From the IMG/VR virus record IMGVR_UViG_3300025108_000015, positions 1 to 64,000 of that record: a stretch of 64,000 bases of DNA, one strand, 5' to 3'. The notes under the pieces were generated by a model, which saw nothing but the letters and a program-made list of their open reading frames with translations, was not told the DNA's origin and made no database searches. This document shows, piece after piece, positions 32,934 to 41,960 of this stretch. Position numbers and translations under genes: made by a program. Position 1 is the first letter of the stretch. Every line of letters begins with the position of its first letter. Origin of the DNA: a virus.

Positions 32934-33691
32934 AAGTAGAGGGTAAGGTATATTTTAATCCATCTAAATTTTCAGTAAGACCGATTTCAAAATCAGTTGC
33001 AAAAGACATAGTGGTAAATCACCATTATGCTGGAATTTGGACAAAAGTATCTTATGCATTGGGTTTGTTTTATGAATCCGATGAAGAACATCAGTTTTTC
33101 AGTGGTGTAAATGAGAAGTTAGTCGGAGTGGCTACGTATGGCGACCCCATAGGTAGGCATTCTGGCGCTTCTATTTCTGAACATATTGACCGAACTGAGG
33201 TATTTGAACTTACCAGATTATTTGTATTTGATGGATATGGGTGTAATATAGAAAGTTGGTTTGTAGGTCAGACCTTCAAGTGGTTACGCAAAAATACTCC
33301 CCATATTAAAGCACTTATCTCATACTCCGACCCTAAAGTAGGCCATAAGGGAACAATTTATATGTCTACAAATTGGATTTATCAAGGTAATCGTATCAGA
33401 CCAAACGATTCGTGGTTATTTAGATGGGAAGATGGTGGTGAATGGACTCATTCACGTACATCGTTCGTAAAGTTTGGTACTAACAACCCTACCAAAATAC
33501 AAGAAATGACATCAACGCCATTTTGGATTAAAAAGGAGTTGAGGAAACATAGATACGTTTACATTTTGGATAAGTCAAAAAAAAGTCGTATATTGAAGTC
33601 ATTGAAATACCCATCATTACCATATCCAACGGAAAATGAGGAATTTAAAGAAGAGATATACAAATTAGACCCAATTGAAAGAAGCAAATAA
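32930..33691 (+). CDS. Mom-like DNA modification protein (copy 1)
   Basis: This 253-aa protein matches the phage Mu Mom family: VVNHHYAGIWTKVSYALGLFYE, LVGVATYGDPIGRH, FELTRLFVFDGYGCNIESWFVGQTFKWL, ALISYSDPKVGHKGTIYMSTNWIYQG. Mu Mom has 'ELNRLW..DG...N.ESWFV' and 'VSYAD...GHLG..Y.A.NF.Y'. Mom is a GNAT-like enzyme that converts adenine in DNA to a methylcarbamoyl form, protecting phage DNA from restriction. It overlaps the second Mom-like gene by 17 bp. Confidence 0.82.
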   Translation: MKVEGKVYFNPSKFSVRPISKSVAKDIVVNHHYAGIWTKVSYALGLFYESDEEHQFFSGVNEKLVGVATYGDPIGRHSGASISEHIDRTEVFELTRLFVFDGYGCNIESWFVGQTFKWLRKNTPHIKALISYSDPKVGHKGTIYMSTNWIYQGNRIRPNDSWLFRWEDGGEWTHSRTSFVKFGTNNPTKIQEMTSTPFWIKKELRKHRYVYILDKSKKSRILKSLKYPSLPYPTENEEFKEEIYKLDPIERSK

Positions 33692-34469
33692 AATATACGT
33701 AGACACGTCACGTGTTACAATTCGTGAGATTGGTAAGGCAACCGCAAAAGAGATGATTGTTACTTACCACTATTCTCATGCTTGGACGATGTGTAGATAC
33801 GCTCTTGGGATATTCTATGAAACTGATAAGAAAGACGTATTAGGTAATTCAGAACAACTAATTGGATGTTTAGTATATGGGTATCCAGTAGGTAGGTCAG
33901 CAATCAAGTCAGTTATCGATGGGTTAGAGAAAGACCAATGTTTGGAGTTGACACGATTGTTTATACACGATGGGTATGGGTCTAATATCGAGTCATACGC
34001 TATGGGTCAATCATTCCAATGGATTAAGGAGAATGCTCCTAATATCAAGATGTTACTCAGTTACGCTGATCCTGAACAATTACATTTAGGTGGTATCTAC
34101 CAAGCAACAAATTGGTTATACCAAGATTGTCGTGATATTCAACTGATGCCAAACTATTCTATATCAATCCAAGATAACCCACATAAGTGGATACACTCAC
34201 GGACTGTATTCTCACGTTGGGGGTCTCATAATTTAGACCATCTAAAAACTCAAATGGGTAAGGAGAACATAAAAGAGTTTTGGAGAAAGAAGGAGTCTGC
34301 TAAACACCGATACATCCAAGTATTGGGTCAGAACAAATCAGAGAAACGTAAGTTGACTAAACAACTCAAACACAAAGTGAGCCCGTATCCTAAAGATGCG
34401 AGTGAGTTCCTATCAGAGGTAGTCAGACACGAAACATTCGAGCCGGAAAATAAAGTAAGTTTTTGGTAA
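33675..34469 (+). CDS. Mom-like DNA modification protein (copy 2)
   Basis: This 264-aa paralog of the upstream gene uses a TTG start. That start is supported because the two N-termini align from the first residue (MKVEGKVYFNPSKFSVRPIS with MKEANKIYVDTSRVTIREIG). Mom motifs are present: VTYHYSHAWTMCRYALGIFYE, ECLELTRLF-like LELTRLFIHDGYGSNIESYAMGQSF, LLSYADPEQLHLGGIYQATNWLYQD. The copies are diverged but full length, so both are probably active and may differ in target or form a complex. Confidence 0.8.
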   Translation: MKEANKIYVDTSRVTIREIGKATAKEMIVTYHYSHAWTMCRYALGIFYETDKKDVLGNSEQLIGCLVYGYPVGRSAIKSVIDGLEKDQCLELTRLFIHDGYGSNIESYAMGQSFQWIKENAPNIKMLLSYADPEQLHLGGIYQATNWLYQDCRDIQLMPNYSISIQDNPHKWIHSRTVFSRWGSHNLDHLKTQMGKENIKEFWRKKESAKHRYIQVLGQNKSEKRKLTKQLKHKVSPYPKDASEFLSEVVRHETFEPENKVSFW

Positions 34470-34494
34470 GTTTAACAATTTCTTAACATTATAA

Positions 34495-34526
34495 TTTGGT
34501 AGATTAAGAAAATAATCGTATATTAG
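34495..34526 (+). promoter_or_regulatory. Early-type promoter P7, TTTGG-N19-TATATTAG
   Basis: Boxes at 34495-34499 and 34519-34526, with the spacer dyad GATTA-AGAAAA-TAATC and upstream TTAACA-N5-TTAACA. It drives the 610-aa gene. Confidence 0.82.
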
Positions 34527-34540
34527 TTAATAAATAAGAA

Positions 34541-36373
34541 ATGAAAGATATGAAATTAATTGACAAGTTAAAACAATTTGTAGAGAGTGACAAAAGACAC
34601 AAAATCATTACCGCTAGTATCTCTGAAATCAGAGAAATTTTTAAACCCAAAGAAGATGTTCCAGCAGTATTTAAGATTCAGTTTTATATCTTTAACTCTG
34701 TATGGAATCGTATTCCTAACTTTGGTATCCCTTCTGTATTAGAAGATAAATTAAAATACGCAATCAAAATTGGTAGTGGTATTTCTTCGTATAACCAACT
34801 TCCGATTTCTTGGATTGAGGATAAAGTTTTTAAACTTAAAAACTTCCTAATGAAAGATAGGGGACACATCACTACTTTAGTGTGTTGGTTGTACTCACAT
34901 AAGTTTCCAATAACAGCTTTTGAAAAAATTGTTGATAAACTAATCACCCAATACAAATCAGTTGAGGATTGGAAGAACGATTTTTCAGTTAAACACACTG
35001 TTTCCATATTAGAAGAAGTTCAATCTTACATTGAGGAATCAAAAAACCAACAAAAGAAAGTTGGAACTAAGAAATCACACCAAACACTTTCCATTCAGAT
35101 GATTTGTGAGAATGTTTCATCGTTTGGTGAAACACTTGATGATTTTGAAGTAAGTATTGAGGTTCGTAGAGAAAGTATCTATGTTCATATGTTAGAGATT
35201 TTAGCTCTTAACAACACTTTTAACAAATGGATTGAGTATCAGAAAGCATTCCTTGGTTTTGTTGGTAAGGTAATGAGAAAGGATGGTTCTGATAATTACT
35301 TCAGAGATGTTATTAATATAGATGCAGTTAGAAATCACATTGATGATTTGAATACATTTATGGGTAATAGTAAGATTGTTATCTTCTCATCGGCAATTGC
35401 TTCTTACAAACGAAAGGTATCTGAATATAGTGAAATCATCCCCATGAGGTTATTGGGATTACGAAAGTTGACCACCTTTGATAAGAGGGGTTCATACTAC
35501 TACTCATCAACTGAAAGTGTTATTGAAGAACAATTGATGGCTTTACATACTAATAATGTTACTGAAGAATCCGCTAAATTGGAATTGACAATTATGAATC
35601 AAATAGCTGATAATGTGGCTTGGGATTCATATGAAGAGAAACGAAAAGATTTGTTGAGTTCACAACCTGATAAGTTGAATACCAAAAATTTAGAACATGC
35701 TTCATTGGGTAAGGAAGATTTTGGTATGGCGTGTGTGGATGCTGTAATGGAGTTGAGAGCAGCTCTACCACATATGGGTGATAGAAAATCAGAAAAACAA
35801 ATTAACCTATTGGTTACTGATTTTGTGAATGGTTTGATTGTACAAATGGAAGAAGTGGTTGATGATGAAACTCTTTTCAATGTTGGGGCTACTATGGATA
35901 AGCGATTCCAAAAGCTGATTCTACCAACTTATACCAAACTTAAAAATTCATACACATCAGAATCTCCAAAGGATAACAAACAAACGATTTACGAAACTCT
36001 ACTTAATGAACTTAAACCATACCTAAACGGACAGGCTAAGTTTAAAGTAATGAAGTTTACATCCGAATCTTACAAAGAACCTGAAGTTGCTACCATTAAT
36101 TTTGGAACAACTAAACGAGGTGAAGCTGGTTTAGATTTGGGACAACGAAAACAAAGTATGGGTTACACCATTCATAATTGTATTGTTCAGCAGAAACACC
36201 ACAACCGCTCTGAAAACGATGTTGACCACAATATTTCAAATGTGGACTATTGGAAGTGGTATTCTAAAGCCAACTTTGATTTGGTGATGAAGAATCAACA
36301 ACACTTCATCTCAATTGGTGAGTTTAGTGTTTTGGCTGATGCACACACATTGAATAACATTTTTAACGGATAG
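34541..36373 (+). CDS. Unknown 610-aa early protein
   Basis: This protein, from its own early promoter P7, has no recognised family. It is largely helical and charged (KLKQFVESDKRHKIITASISEIREIFK; SVEDWKNDFSVKHTVSILEEVQSYIEE), with no clear signal peptide or transmembrane segment. The C-terminal part contains VATINFGTTKRGEAGLDLGQRKQSMGYTIHNC and QQKHHNRSENDVDHN, a His-rich segment that could bind metal. An alternative start at 34550 exists. It lies between the Mom-like pair and the gp43 region. Confidence 0.7.
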   Translation: MKDMKLIDKLKQFVESDKRHKIITASISEIREIFKPKEDVPAVFKIQFYIFNSVWNRIPNFGIPSVLEDKLKYAIKIGSGISSYNQLPISWIEDKVFKLKNFLMKDRGHITTLVCWLYSHKFPITAFEKIVDKLITQYKSVEDWKNDFSVKHTVSILEEVQSYIEESKNQQKKVGTKKSHQTLSIQMICENVSSFGETLDDFEVSIEVRRESIYVHMLEILALNNTFNKWIEYQKAFLGFVGKVMRKDGSDNYFRDVINIDAVRNHIDDLNTFMGNSKIVIFSSAIASYKRKVSEYSEIIPMRLLGLRKLTTFDKRGSYYYSSTESVIEEQLMALHTNNVTEESAKLELTIMNQIADNVAWDSYEEKRKDLLSSQPDKLNTKNLEHASLGKEDFGMACVDAVMELRAALPHMGDRKSEKQINLLVTDFVNGLIVQMEEVVDDETLFNVGATMDKRFQKLILPTYTKLKNSYTSESPKDNKQTIYETLLNELKPYLNGQAKFKVMKFTSESYKEPEVATINFGTTKRGEAGLDLGQRKQSMGYTIHNCIVQQKHHNRSENDVDHNISNVDYWKWYSKANFDLVMKNQQHFISIGEFSVLADAHTLNNIFNG

Positions 36374-36381
36374 TAAATAAT

Positions 36382-37500
36382 ATGAGAGTATTAGTTATAC
36401 CAAATTATACAAATTTTGGGGCTGTTAAGGACATCAATAGGGATTCGTTCCTATTGGTGTTTAAGTCCTTTATAGAGAATACTGAAATCGGAAAAGAGTG
36501 GGAGTGGATTCTACCATATCCTGACTTTGATAATCATCCTGGCATCATTAATAAGTTTGAACACCCTAATGTTGAACTCATAAAGATGGACGGGTTAGAT
36601 TGCTTTCCACCTAAAATGAGAGTAGACTATCCACATAAGTTTTTCAATAGACTGATTGAAAAATACAATGGTGAGTTTAATCTTATATGGTCACATTTGC
36701 CGGAGTGGACAAATGAATTCAAAGTATCAAGAATATATAATAAATCACAACCTATTATTGGGTATTGTCATTGGTGGGAAATCAAAGACAATGGGGCTAG
36801 AGACAATAACTCATTTTGGAGAAATGTCAAAGGTATGTTACAAATGAAAGTTTGTGGTGTAAACTCACAATGGGTAAAGGATTTAGTTATCAGACGAGCA
36901 TCAGAAACATTCCAACCACATATTACTGATAAATTAGAAGAAATTATCCAACCTTGGTATTTGGGATGTGATTCAGCCACACCAACATCCACATATGAAC
37001 CTAAAACTATTCTATTTAATCATAGATGGGGAGTATATACTGGCGCCGAGTGGTTCTTCGAGGCAATGGATGAGTTATGGGAAACTCGTAAAGACTTCCA
37101 AGTATGGACTTCATTAAAAGATATGGGTAAATCATATACCAAGTATATTGGACACGCTGATAGAGATGTGTATATGAATCAAATGTCCAAAGCACATTTT
37201 GGTGTAGGTACATTCCAAGGATATTCGGCTTGGTCAATGTCGGCTACTGATGGGTTAAGTCGAGGTGTACCTTACTTACTTCCAAATGATTTTTGTTATC
37301 CCGAAATGGTTGGTGAGGAATATCCACTACTTTATAATGGTAAAGAAGAATTTAAGAAAATGGTTGTTAAGTTATTGGATGGTGAAATCGAACGTCCTGA
37401 TGTAACTCATATAGCGGAGTCTTTACTATGGGAATCTCAACTTAAAAGCTGGGATGTCGAGAACAACTTTATTAATATGGCTAGAAAAGACTTTAATTAA
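36382..37500 (+). CDS. GT-B glycosyltransferase next to DNA polymerase
   Basis: This 372-aa protein has a GT-B layout. The N-terminal half ends in a CGVNSQWVKDLV segment. The C-terminal half starts KTILFNHRWGVYTGAEWFFEAMDEL and contains STDGLSRGVPYLLPN-like SATDGLSRGVPYLLPNDFCYPEM, the nucleotide-sugar site region. Its place in the replication block, overlapping gp43 by one base (TAATG), differs from the sugar island downstream. This raises the possibility of a DNA-modifying glucosyltransferase, as in T4. That is inference from position. Confidence 0.65.
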   Translation: MRVLVIPNYTNFGAVKDINRDSFLLVFKSFIENTEIGKEWEWILPYPDFDNHPGIINKFEHPNVELIKMDGLDCFPPKMRVDYPHKFFNRLIEKYNGEFNLIWSHLPEWTNEFKVSRIYNKSQPIIGYCHWWEIKDNGARDNNSFWRNVKGMLQMKVCGVNSQWVKDLVIRRASETFQPHITDKLEEIIQPWYLGCDSATPTSTYEPKTILFNHRWGVYTGAEWFFEAMDELWETRKDFQVWTSLKDMGKSYTKYIGHADRDVYMNQMSKAHFGVGTFQGYSAWSMSATDGLSRGVPYLLPNDFCYPEMVGEEYPLLYNGKEEFKKMVVKLLDGEIERPDVTHIAESLLWESQLKSWDVENNFINMARKDFN

Positions 37501-40016
37501 TGTATCAAAATGTATACTTCGAAAAAGAAAACAACCTCATCCATTGTTGGGATGATGAGAAAGGTTACTTCACATCTAAATACCGTAGATATGCTTACGT
37601 TAGAGATGGGAATGGTGCTCATACTTCTATTCATGGAGAGAGGCTAAAGAAAATCAACTTTTGGAAGCAAGACGATGGTCTTGAATTATATGAAAGTGAT
37701 GTAAACGAGATGACACGTTTTCTGATTGACCAATATGGTGATTCAGATGAGGTATCGAATGGACATACTGTACTTACCTTTGATATTGAGGTAGAGATGA
37801 ATAGTGGTCTGCCTGATACAAATGAAGCTAAGAATGCTATGACCTCAGTCGCAGGTCATGATTCGGTGAGTGGTGATTACTTTGTATATGTTGTAAATAA
37901 AGGTGAGAAGATTAACAAGACCATCAAAGGTGCTACGGTAGAATCGTTCGATACTGAAGAAGGTATGTTGATTGCGTTCCTAAACAAATGGAAAGAAATT
38001 AATCCAACTATTATTACTGGTTGGAACATTGACTTCTTTGATGTCACGTATCTATACAATCGAATGAAGAGAGTATTGGGTGAGTCTACTGCAAATCAAT
38101 TATCACCAATTGGTAAAGTTCATTGGAATAAGTATCGTAATCGTTATTTGATTGCTGGAGTATCTGCATTGGACTACATCGCTTTATTCAAGAACTTTAC
38201 GTATACTGAATATCCAAACTACCGATTAGACACTATTGCTCGATTAGAGTTGGGTAGAGGTAAGATTGAGTATGAGGGTAACCTTGACCAATTATTCAGA
38301 GATGACTTAGAGAAGTTTATTGAGTACAACTTGGTAGATGTTGAGTTAGTTGTTGATATGGACAAGAAACTTCAGTTCATTGATTTAGCTAGAGCAATAT
38401 GTCACGCAGGTCACGTATTTTATGAAGACTTCTTATTCTCGTCAAAATGGCTAGAGGGTGCAATGTTAACGTTCCTACGTAGGAGTGGTCGTGTTGCTCC
38501 AAACAAACCAAGACGAAGAGCACGTAATGATGATGGAACTGAGGCTGAAGGTAAGTTTACCGGCGCATATGTAAAAGAACCTAAACCTGGTCTTTACAAA
38601 TGGGTATATGATTTGGATTTAACATCACTATATCCATCTATCATTATGACCATCAATATCTCGCCAGAGACAAAGATTGGTAAGTTAAAGAACTATGTGG
38701 CTGAAGACCATATGAAGGGTAAGATTGAAACATATTCAATTATCGATGACGATGGTAATGAGTTTCCTCCATTGGCTAAGGATAAGTTTATGAACTTTAT
38801 CGAAAAGTCAAACTACTCAGTTGCTGCTAATGGTGTTCTATATCGTAGAGATAAGGTGGGTGTGATTCCTGAGATTCTTAATGTTTGGTTTGACAAACGT
38901 GTGGAATACAAAGACCTTATGAAGAAGTATGGTAAGGAAGGTAATGATGAGTTGTATAAGTTCTACTCTCAACGTCAGTTGGTACAAAAGATTATGTTGA
39001 ACTCCTTATATGGGGTACTTGGTCTACCATCATTCCGATTCTATGATGTGGATAATGCTGAGGCAACCACAATCACAGGTCAGACTGTAATTAAGACTAC
39101 CGAGTTGATTGCTAACCAATACTACACAAAGAACATTGGTAAGGAAGCAGATTATAATGTGTATACTGATACGGATTCCGTATTCTATCAGGCAGCACCA
39201 CTTGTAAAAGCTCGTAATCCTGAAATCGATGAGAACTCGGATGAACAAATGATTCCAGCAATTCTATCAGTCGCTAAAGAGGTTGAAGAGCACATCAACA
39301 AGGTGTATGATATGATGGCATTTAAATTGTTCAACGTAGACACTCACCGATTCGACATCAAACAAGAGACTATCGCTAAGGGTGGTTTTTGGGTATCGAA
39401 GAAGAGATACGCTCAATGGATTATAAATGATAATACCGTTGATTGTGATAAGTTGGATGTGAAGGGGTTAGATGTAAAACGTTCATCATTTCCAGTATAC
39501 TTCAAAGAGGTAATGTCTACTGTACTGATGGATATCCTAAAAGATGAGGACAAGAAGAAGTTGGACGATAAAATCCTAAACTATAAGGATGGGATGACTG
39601 ACCAACCATTTGTGAATATCGCAAAGAACTCGGCTGTAAAGGATATGTCTAAGTATAGGTTTAAGGACCAAGCACTTGGTGAGTTCATGAAGGGGACACC
39701 TGCTCACGTAAAGGCTGCACTTACTTACAACCAACTATTGAAGAAGTTTGATGCTCCTTACAAATACGAACCAATGAAGGATGGTGATAAGATTAAGTGG
39801 GTATATCTAAAGAAGAATCCACTTGGACTTCAGACTACCGGATTTACTGGTCACTCCGACCCACCTGAGATAAACGCATTCATTGAACAATACATTGACT
39901 ATGATTTGATTTGGGAGAAGGAGTTGAATAACAAACTCGATGACTTCTACAAAGCAATGAATTGGGAGAAACCAAATCCCAACCTTGCTGCTGCAGCACA
40001 ATTTTTCTCATTTTAA
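37500..40016 (+). CDS. 43: DNA polymerase gp43 (family B)
   Basis: This 838-aa protein has exonuclease motifs VLTFDIEVEM, GWNIDFFDVTYLYNR and YNLVDVELV, and polymerase motifs DLDLTSLYPSIIM (A), KIMLNSLYGVLG (B) and YTDTDSVFY (C). The C-terminus NLAAAAQFFSF is the usual clamp-binding tail. It is the main replicative polymerase. Length is near T4 gp43 (898 aa). Its ATG overlaps the upstream stop. The clamp gene follows under promoter P8. Confidence 0.96.
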   Translation: MYQNVYFEKENNLIHCWDDEKGYFTSKYRRYAYVRDGNGAHTSIHGERLKKINFWKQDDGLELYESDVNEMTRFLIDQYGDSDEVSNGHTVLTFDIEVEMNSGLPDTNEAKNAMTSVAGHDSVSGDYFVYVVNKGEKINKTIKGATVESFDTEEGMLIAFLNKWKEINPTIITGWNIDFFDVTYLYNRMKRVLGESTANQLSPIGKVHWNKYRNRYLIAGVSALDYIALFKNFTYTEYPNYRLDTIARLELGRGKIEYEGNLDQLFRDDLEKFIEYNLVDVELVVDMDKKLQFIDLARAICHAGHVFYEDFLFSSKWLEGAMLTFLRRSGRVAPNKPRRRARNDDGTEAEGKFTGAYVKEPKPGLYKWVYDLDLTSLYPSIIMTINISPETKIGKLKNYVAEDHMKGKIETYSIIDDDGNEFPPLAKDKFMNFIEKSNYSVAANGVLYRRDKVGVIPEILNVWFDKRVEYKDLMKKYGKEGNDELYKFYSQRQLVQKIMLNSLYGVLGLPSFRFYDVDNAEATTITGQTVIKTTELIANQYYTKNIGKEADYNVYTDTDSVFYQAAPLVKARNPEIDENSDEQMIPAILSVAKEVEEHINKVYDMMAFKLFNVDTHRFDIKQETIAKGGFWVSKKRYAQWIINDNTVDCDKLDVKGLDVKRSSFPVYFKEVMSTVLMDILKDEDKKKLDDKILNYKDGMTDQPFVNIAKNSAVKDMSKYRFKDQALGEFMKGTPAHVKAALTYNQLLKKFDAPYKYEPMKDGDKIKWVYLKKNPLGLQTTGFTGHSDPPEINAFIEQYIDYDLIWEKELNNKLDDFYKAMNWEKPNPNLAAAAQFFSF

Positions 40017-40048
40017 TTTGGATAGTCCAATTTAATTTCGTATATTAG
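40017..40048 (+). promoter_or_regulatory. Early-type promoter P8, TTTGG-N19-TATATTAG
   Basis: Boxes at 40017-40021 and 40041-40048. The dyad TTGGA-TAG-TCCAA overlaps the -33 box. It drives the clamp gene from a 24-base leader. Confidence 0.85.
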
Positions 40049-40072
40049 TATAATAAATAACAAATAATAACA

Positions 40073-40768
40073 ATGAAAAAGAATTCTATTGAAGGTTTCA
40101 TCTCTCGTTACAACTTGGGTGGTGAAGTGGAGTCAGTAAAAGTTAATTCTACTGACGCCGGAATGCAAGTTTCATTCATCTCTGATGACAAAACTCTATT
40201 GGGTACTGTTGAGAGTGAAGAGACTGGTTTTCCAAATGGAGAGTATGGGGTTTATACCACATCTCAATTAAAAGGTCTACTTGGTGTATTGGGTAGTCAA
40301 GTTGATGTATCCGAAGGTACGGCTGCATTGGTATTCTCTGATGGTAAAACTTCAGTAAACTATATGTTGGCTGACCTCTCAGTTATTCCAGTAGTACCTG
40401 AACTAAAACAACTTCCACCATTTACATCTAATGTAACTATGGATGGTGATTTCATCGCTACCTTTACAAAAGCTAAGGGTGCTATGTCTGATTCAGACAC
40501 GTTTACATTTACGTGTAAAGAAAACAAAGGTGAGGTAATTTTAGGTTACTCTAAAATCAACTCTAACCGAATCTCTATGAATGTCGAGTGTACGTGTGAA
40601 AGTGATGTTGAACCAATTTCATTCTCAGCTAAGTACTTGAAAGAGATTCTAAGTGCTAATCGTGGTGCTAAGTCATCTTCTTTGAAGATTTCACCACAAG
40701 GTCTTGCTCACGTTGCATTTGAGCATGATGGATTCAAGTCTAATTACTATTTAGTAGAGATTAAGTAA
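40073..40768 (+). CDS. 45: Sliding clamp gp45
   Basis: This 231-aa protein matches the length (228 aa) and pattern of T4 gp45: VYTTSQLKGLLGVLGSQVDV, GKTSVNYMLADLSVIPVVPELKQLPPF and EPISFSAKYLKEILSANRG. It forms a trimeric ring that tethers gp43 and, in T4, activates late transcription. It has a private promoter P8. Confidence 0.9.
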   Translation: MKKNSIEGFISRYNLGGEVESVKVNSTDAGMQVSFISDDKTLLGTVESEETGFPNGEYGVYTTSQLKGLLGVLGSQVDVSEGTAALVFSDGKTSVNYMLADLSVIPVVPELKQLPPFTSNVTMDGDFIATFTKAKGAMSDSDTFTFTCKENKGEVILGYSKINSNRISMNVECTCESDVEPISFSAKYLKEILSANRGAKSSSLKISPQGLAHVAFEHDGFKSNYYLVEIK

Positions 40769-40769
40769 T

Positions 40770-41960
40770 ATGCAGTTTTGGGACACAGAACCAACGAAGC
40801 CGGTGTTTGACTATAATGTTGAGAAAGAAAAGTTCATTGAGAATATGGACTACCTTTCGTCAATGTCAGTAGAAGAGCAGACGCTTTACAAAAAGTGGGA
40901 TGAGTGGAATTCAGACTTACCAACTTCAATGAAACGGAAAGCCGCAATGGCTCAGTATATTGACCAACTATGGTCACCTACTGACATTACGAACAAGGAC
41001 CAAACAATCAAAGAGATTGAGGACCTTGACCCATACGTTGAGATTGTAACTGACTCCAAAGAATCCACTCGTTGGACTGAAATCCGTAAGTTAATCCATA
41101 CAATGTCATTCACTGCTAATCCAGGTCGTAATGTAAAGATGTACATTAAAGACCGAGTAAGTGGTAAGATGTTGGGGTTGGTTTCTTTGGGTTCTGATGT
41201 CACTTCATTGGGAGTTAGGGATAACTATATAGGATGGACTAAGGAGAACAAATTCCAAGATGGTAGATTGAATCACACTACAATAGCAAGTACTATTGTG
41301 TGTACTCAACCATTAGGATATAACTTCTTAGGTGGTAAGTTAGTAGCCTGTATGACTACATCTCCAGTCGTTCGTGAACATTGGAAAGAAAAGTACGGAC
41401 AAGAACTTATTGCAGTAGGTACTACTTCACTATATGGTATCCACTCTCAATATAATGGTATTCCACATTTCAAAACATTGGGTGAGTCAGCTGGTAAAGT
41501 TGCTACCAAGCCAGATGATTCAGTTTATGATGTATGGCATCAATGGTTAAAAGAAAACCAGCCAGATGAGTATGCTAGACACACAACTCAGAAGGATGGG
41601 ATTGCTGGACCTGTATCAGGTGTAAAGCAACGTATCCTATCAATGATATTCAAAGAATTGGGTATTAAACAAAGTCATTATATGCATGGATTCAAACGAG
41701 GTGTATACTTCGCTATGATGTATGATAATGGAAATGAGTTTCTTCGTAATGAGATTGGCGAAAGTGAATTGAAACTAAAGAAGAAGTTTGAGGAAGGTGA
41801 CGATTATACTATGAGGTGGTGGAAGAAGAAGGCTATTAAACGATACTCTAAACTATTTGATGAGGGTCGTATTAAACCAGAACCATTATTTTATCTTGAC
41901 ATCATTGGTATGTCTTGGGAAGAAGCAAAAAAACAATACTTAAAAGAAGTAGGACGATGA
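40770..41960 (+). CDS. DUF4338/DruA-like protein (putative)
   Basis: This 396-aa protein has a middle region VSGKMLGLVSLGSDVTSLGVRDNYIGWTKENKF, then LNHTTIASTIVCTQPLGYNFLGGKLVACMTTSPVVREHWKEKYGQELIAVGTTSLYG. This resembles the DUF4338 pattern 'lG...f.sa...v.RD.yIGW...L......f...p...n.la...l......dW...yG..l'. DUF4338 is the DruA domain of Druantia defence systems, but the biochemical role is unclear. It sits between the clamp and clamp loader genes, overlapping gp44 by 4 bp (ATGA), and is presumably expressed with them. The assignment is tentative. Confidence 0.45.
   Translation: MQFWDTEPTKPVFDYNVEKEKFIENMDYLSSMSVEEQTLYKKWDEWNSDLPTSMKRKAAMAQYIDQLWSPTDITNKDQTIKEIEDLDPYVEIVTDSKESTRWTEIRKLIHTMSFTANPGRNVKMYIKDRVSGKMLGLVSLGSDVTSLGVRDNYIGWTKENKFQDGRLNHTTIASTIVCTQPLGYNFLGGKLVACMTTSPVVREHWKEKYGQELIAVGTTSLYGIHSQYNGIPHFKTLGESAGKVATKPDDSVYDVWHQWLKENQPDEYARHTTQKDGIAGPVSGVKQRILSMIFKELGIKQSHYMHGFKRGVYFAMMYDNGNEFLRNEIGESELKLKKKFEEGDDYTMRWWKKKAIKRYSKLFDEGRIKPEPLFYLDIIGMSWEEAKKQYLKEVGR

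Noticed and set aside
41915-41956. Longer N-terminus of gp44
   Set aside because: The conserved gp44 start (SNSLWVEKYRP) begins at 41957, with an ATGA overlap.
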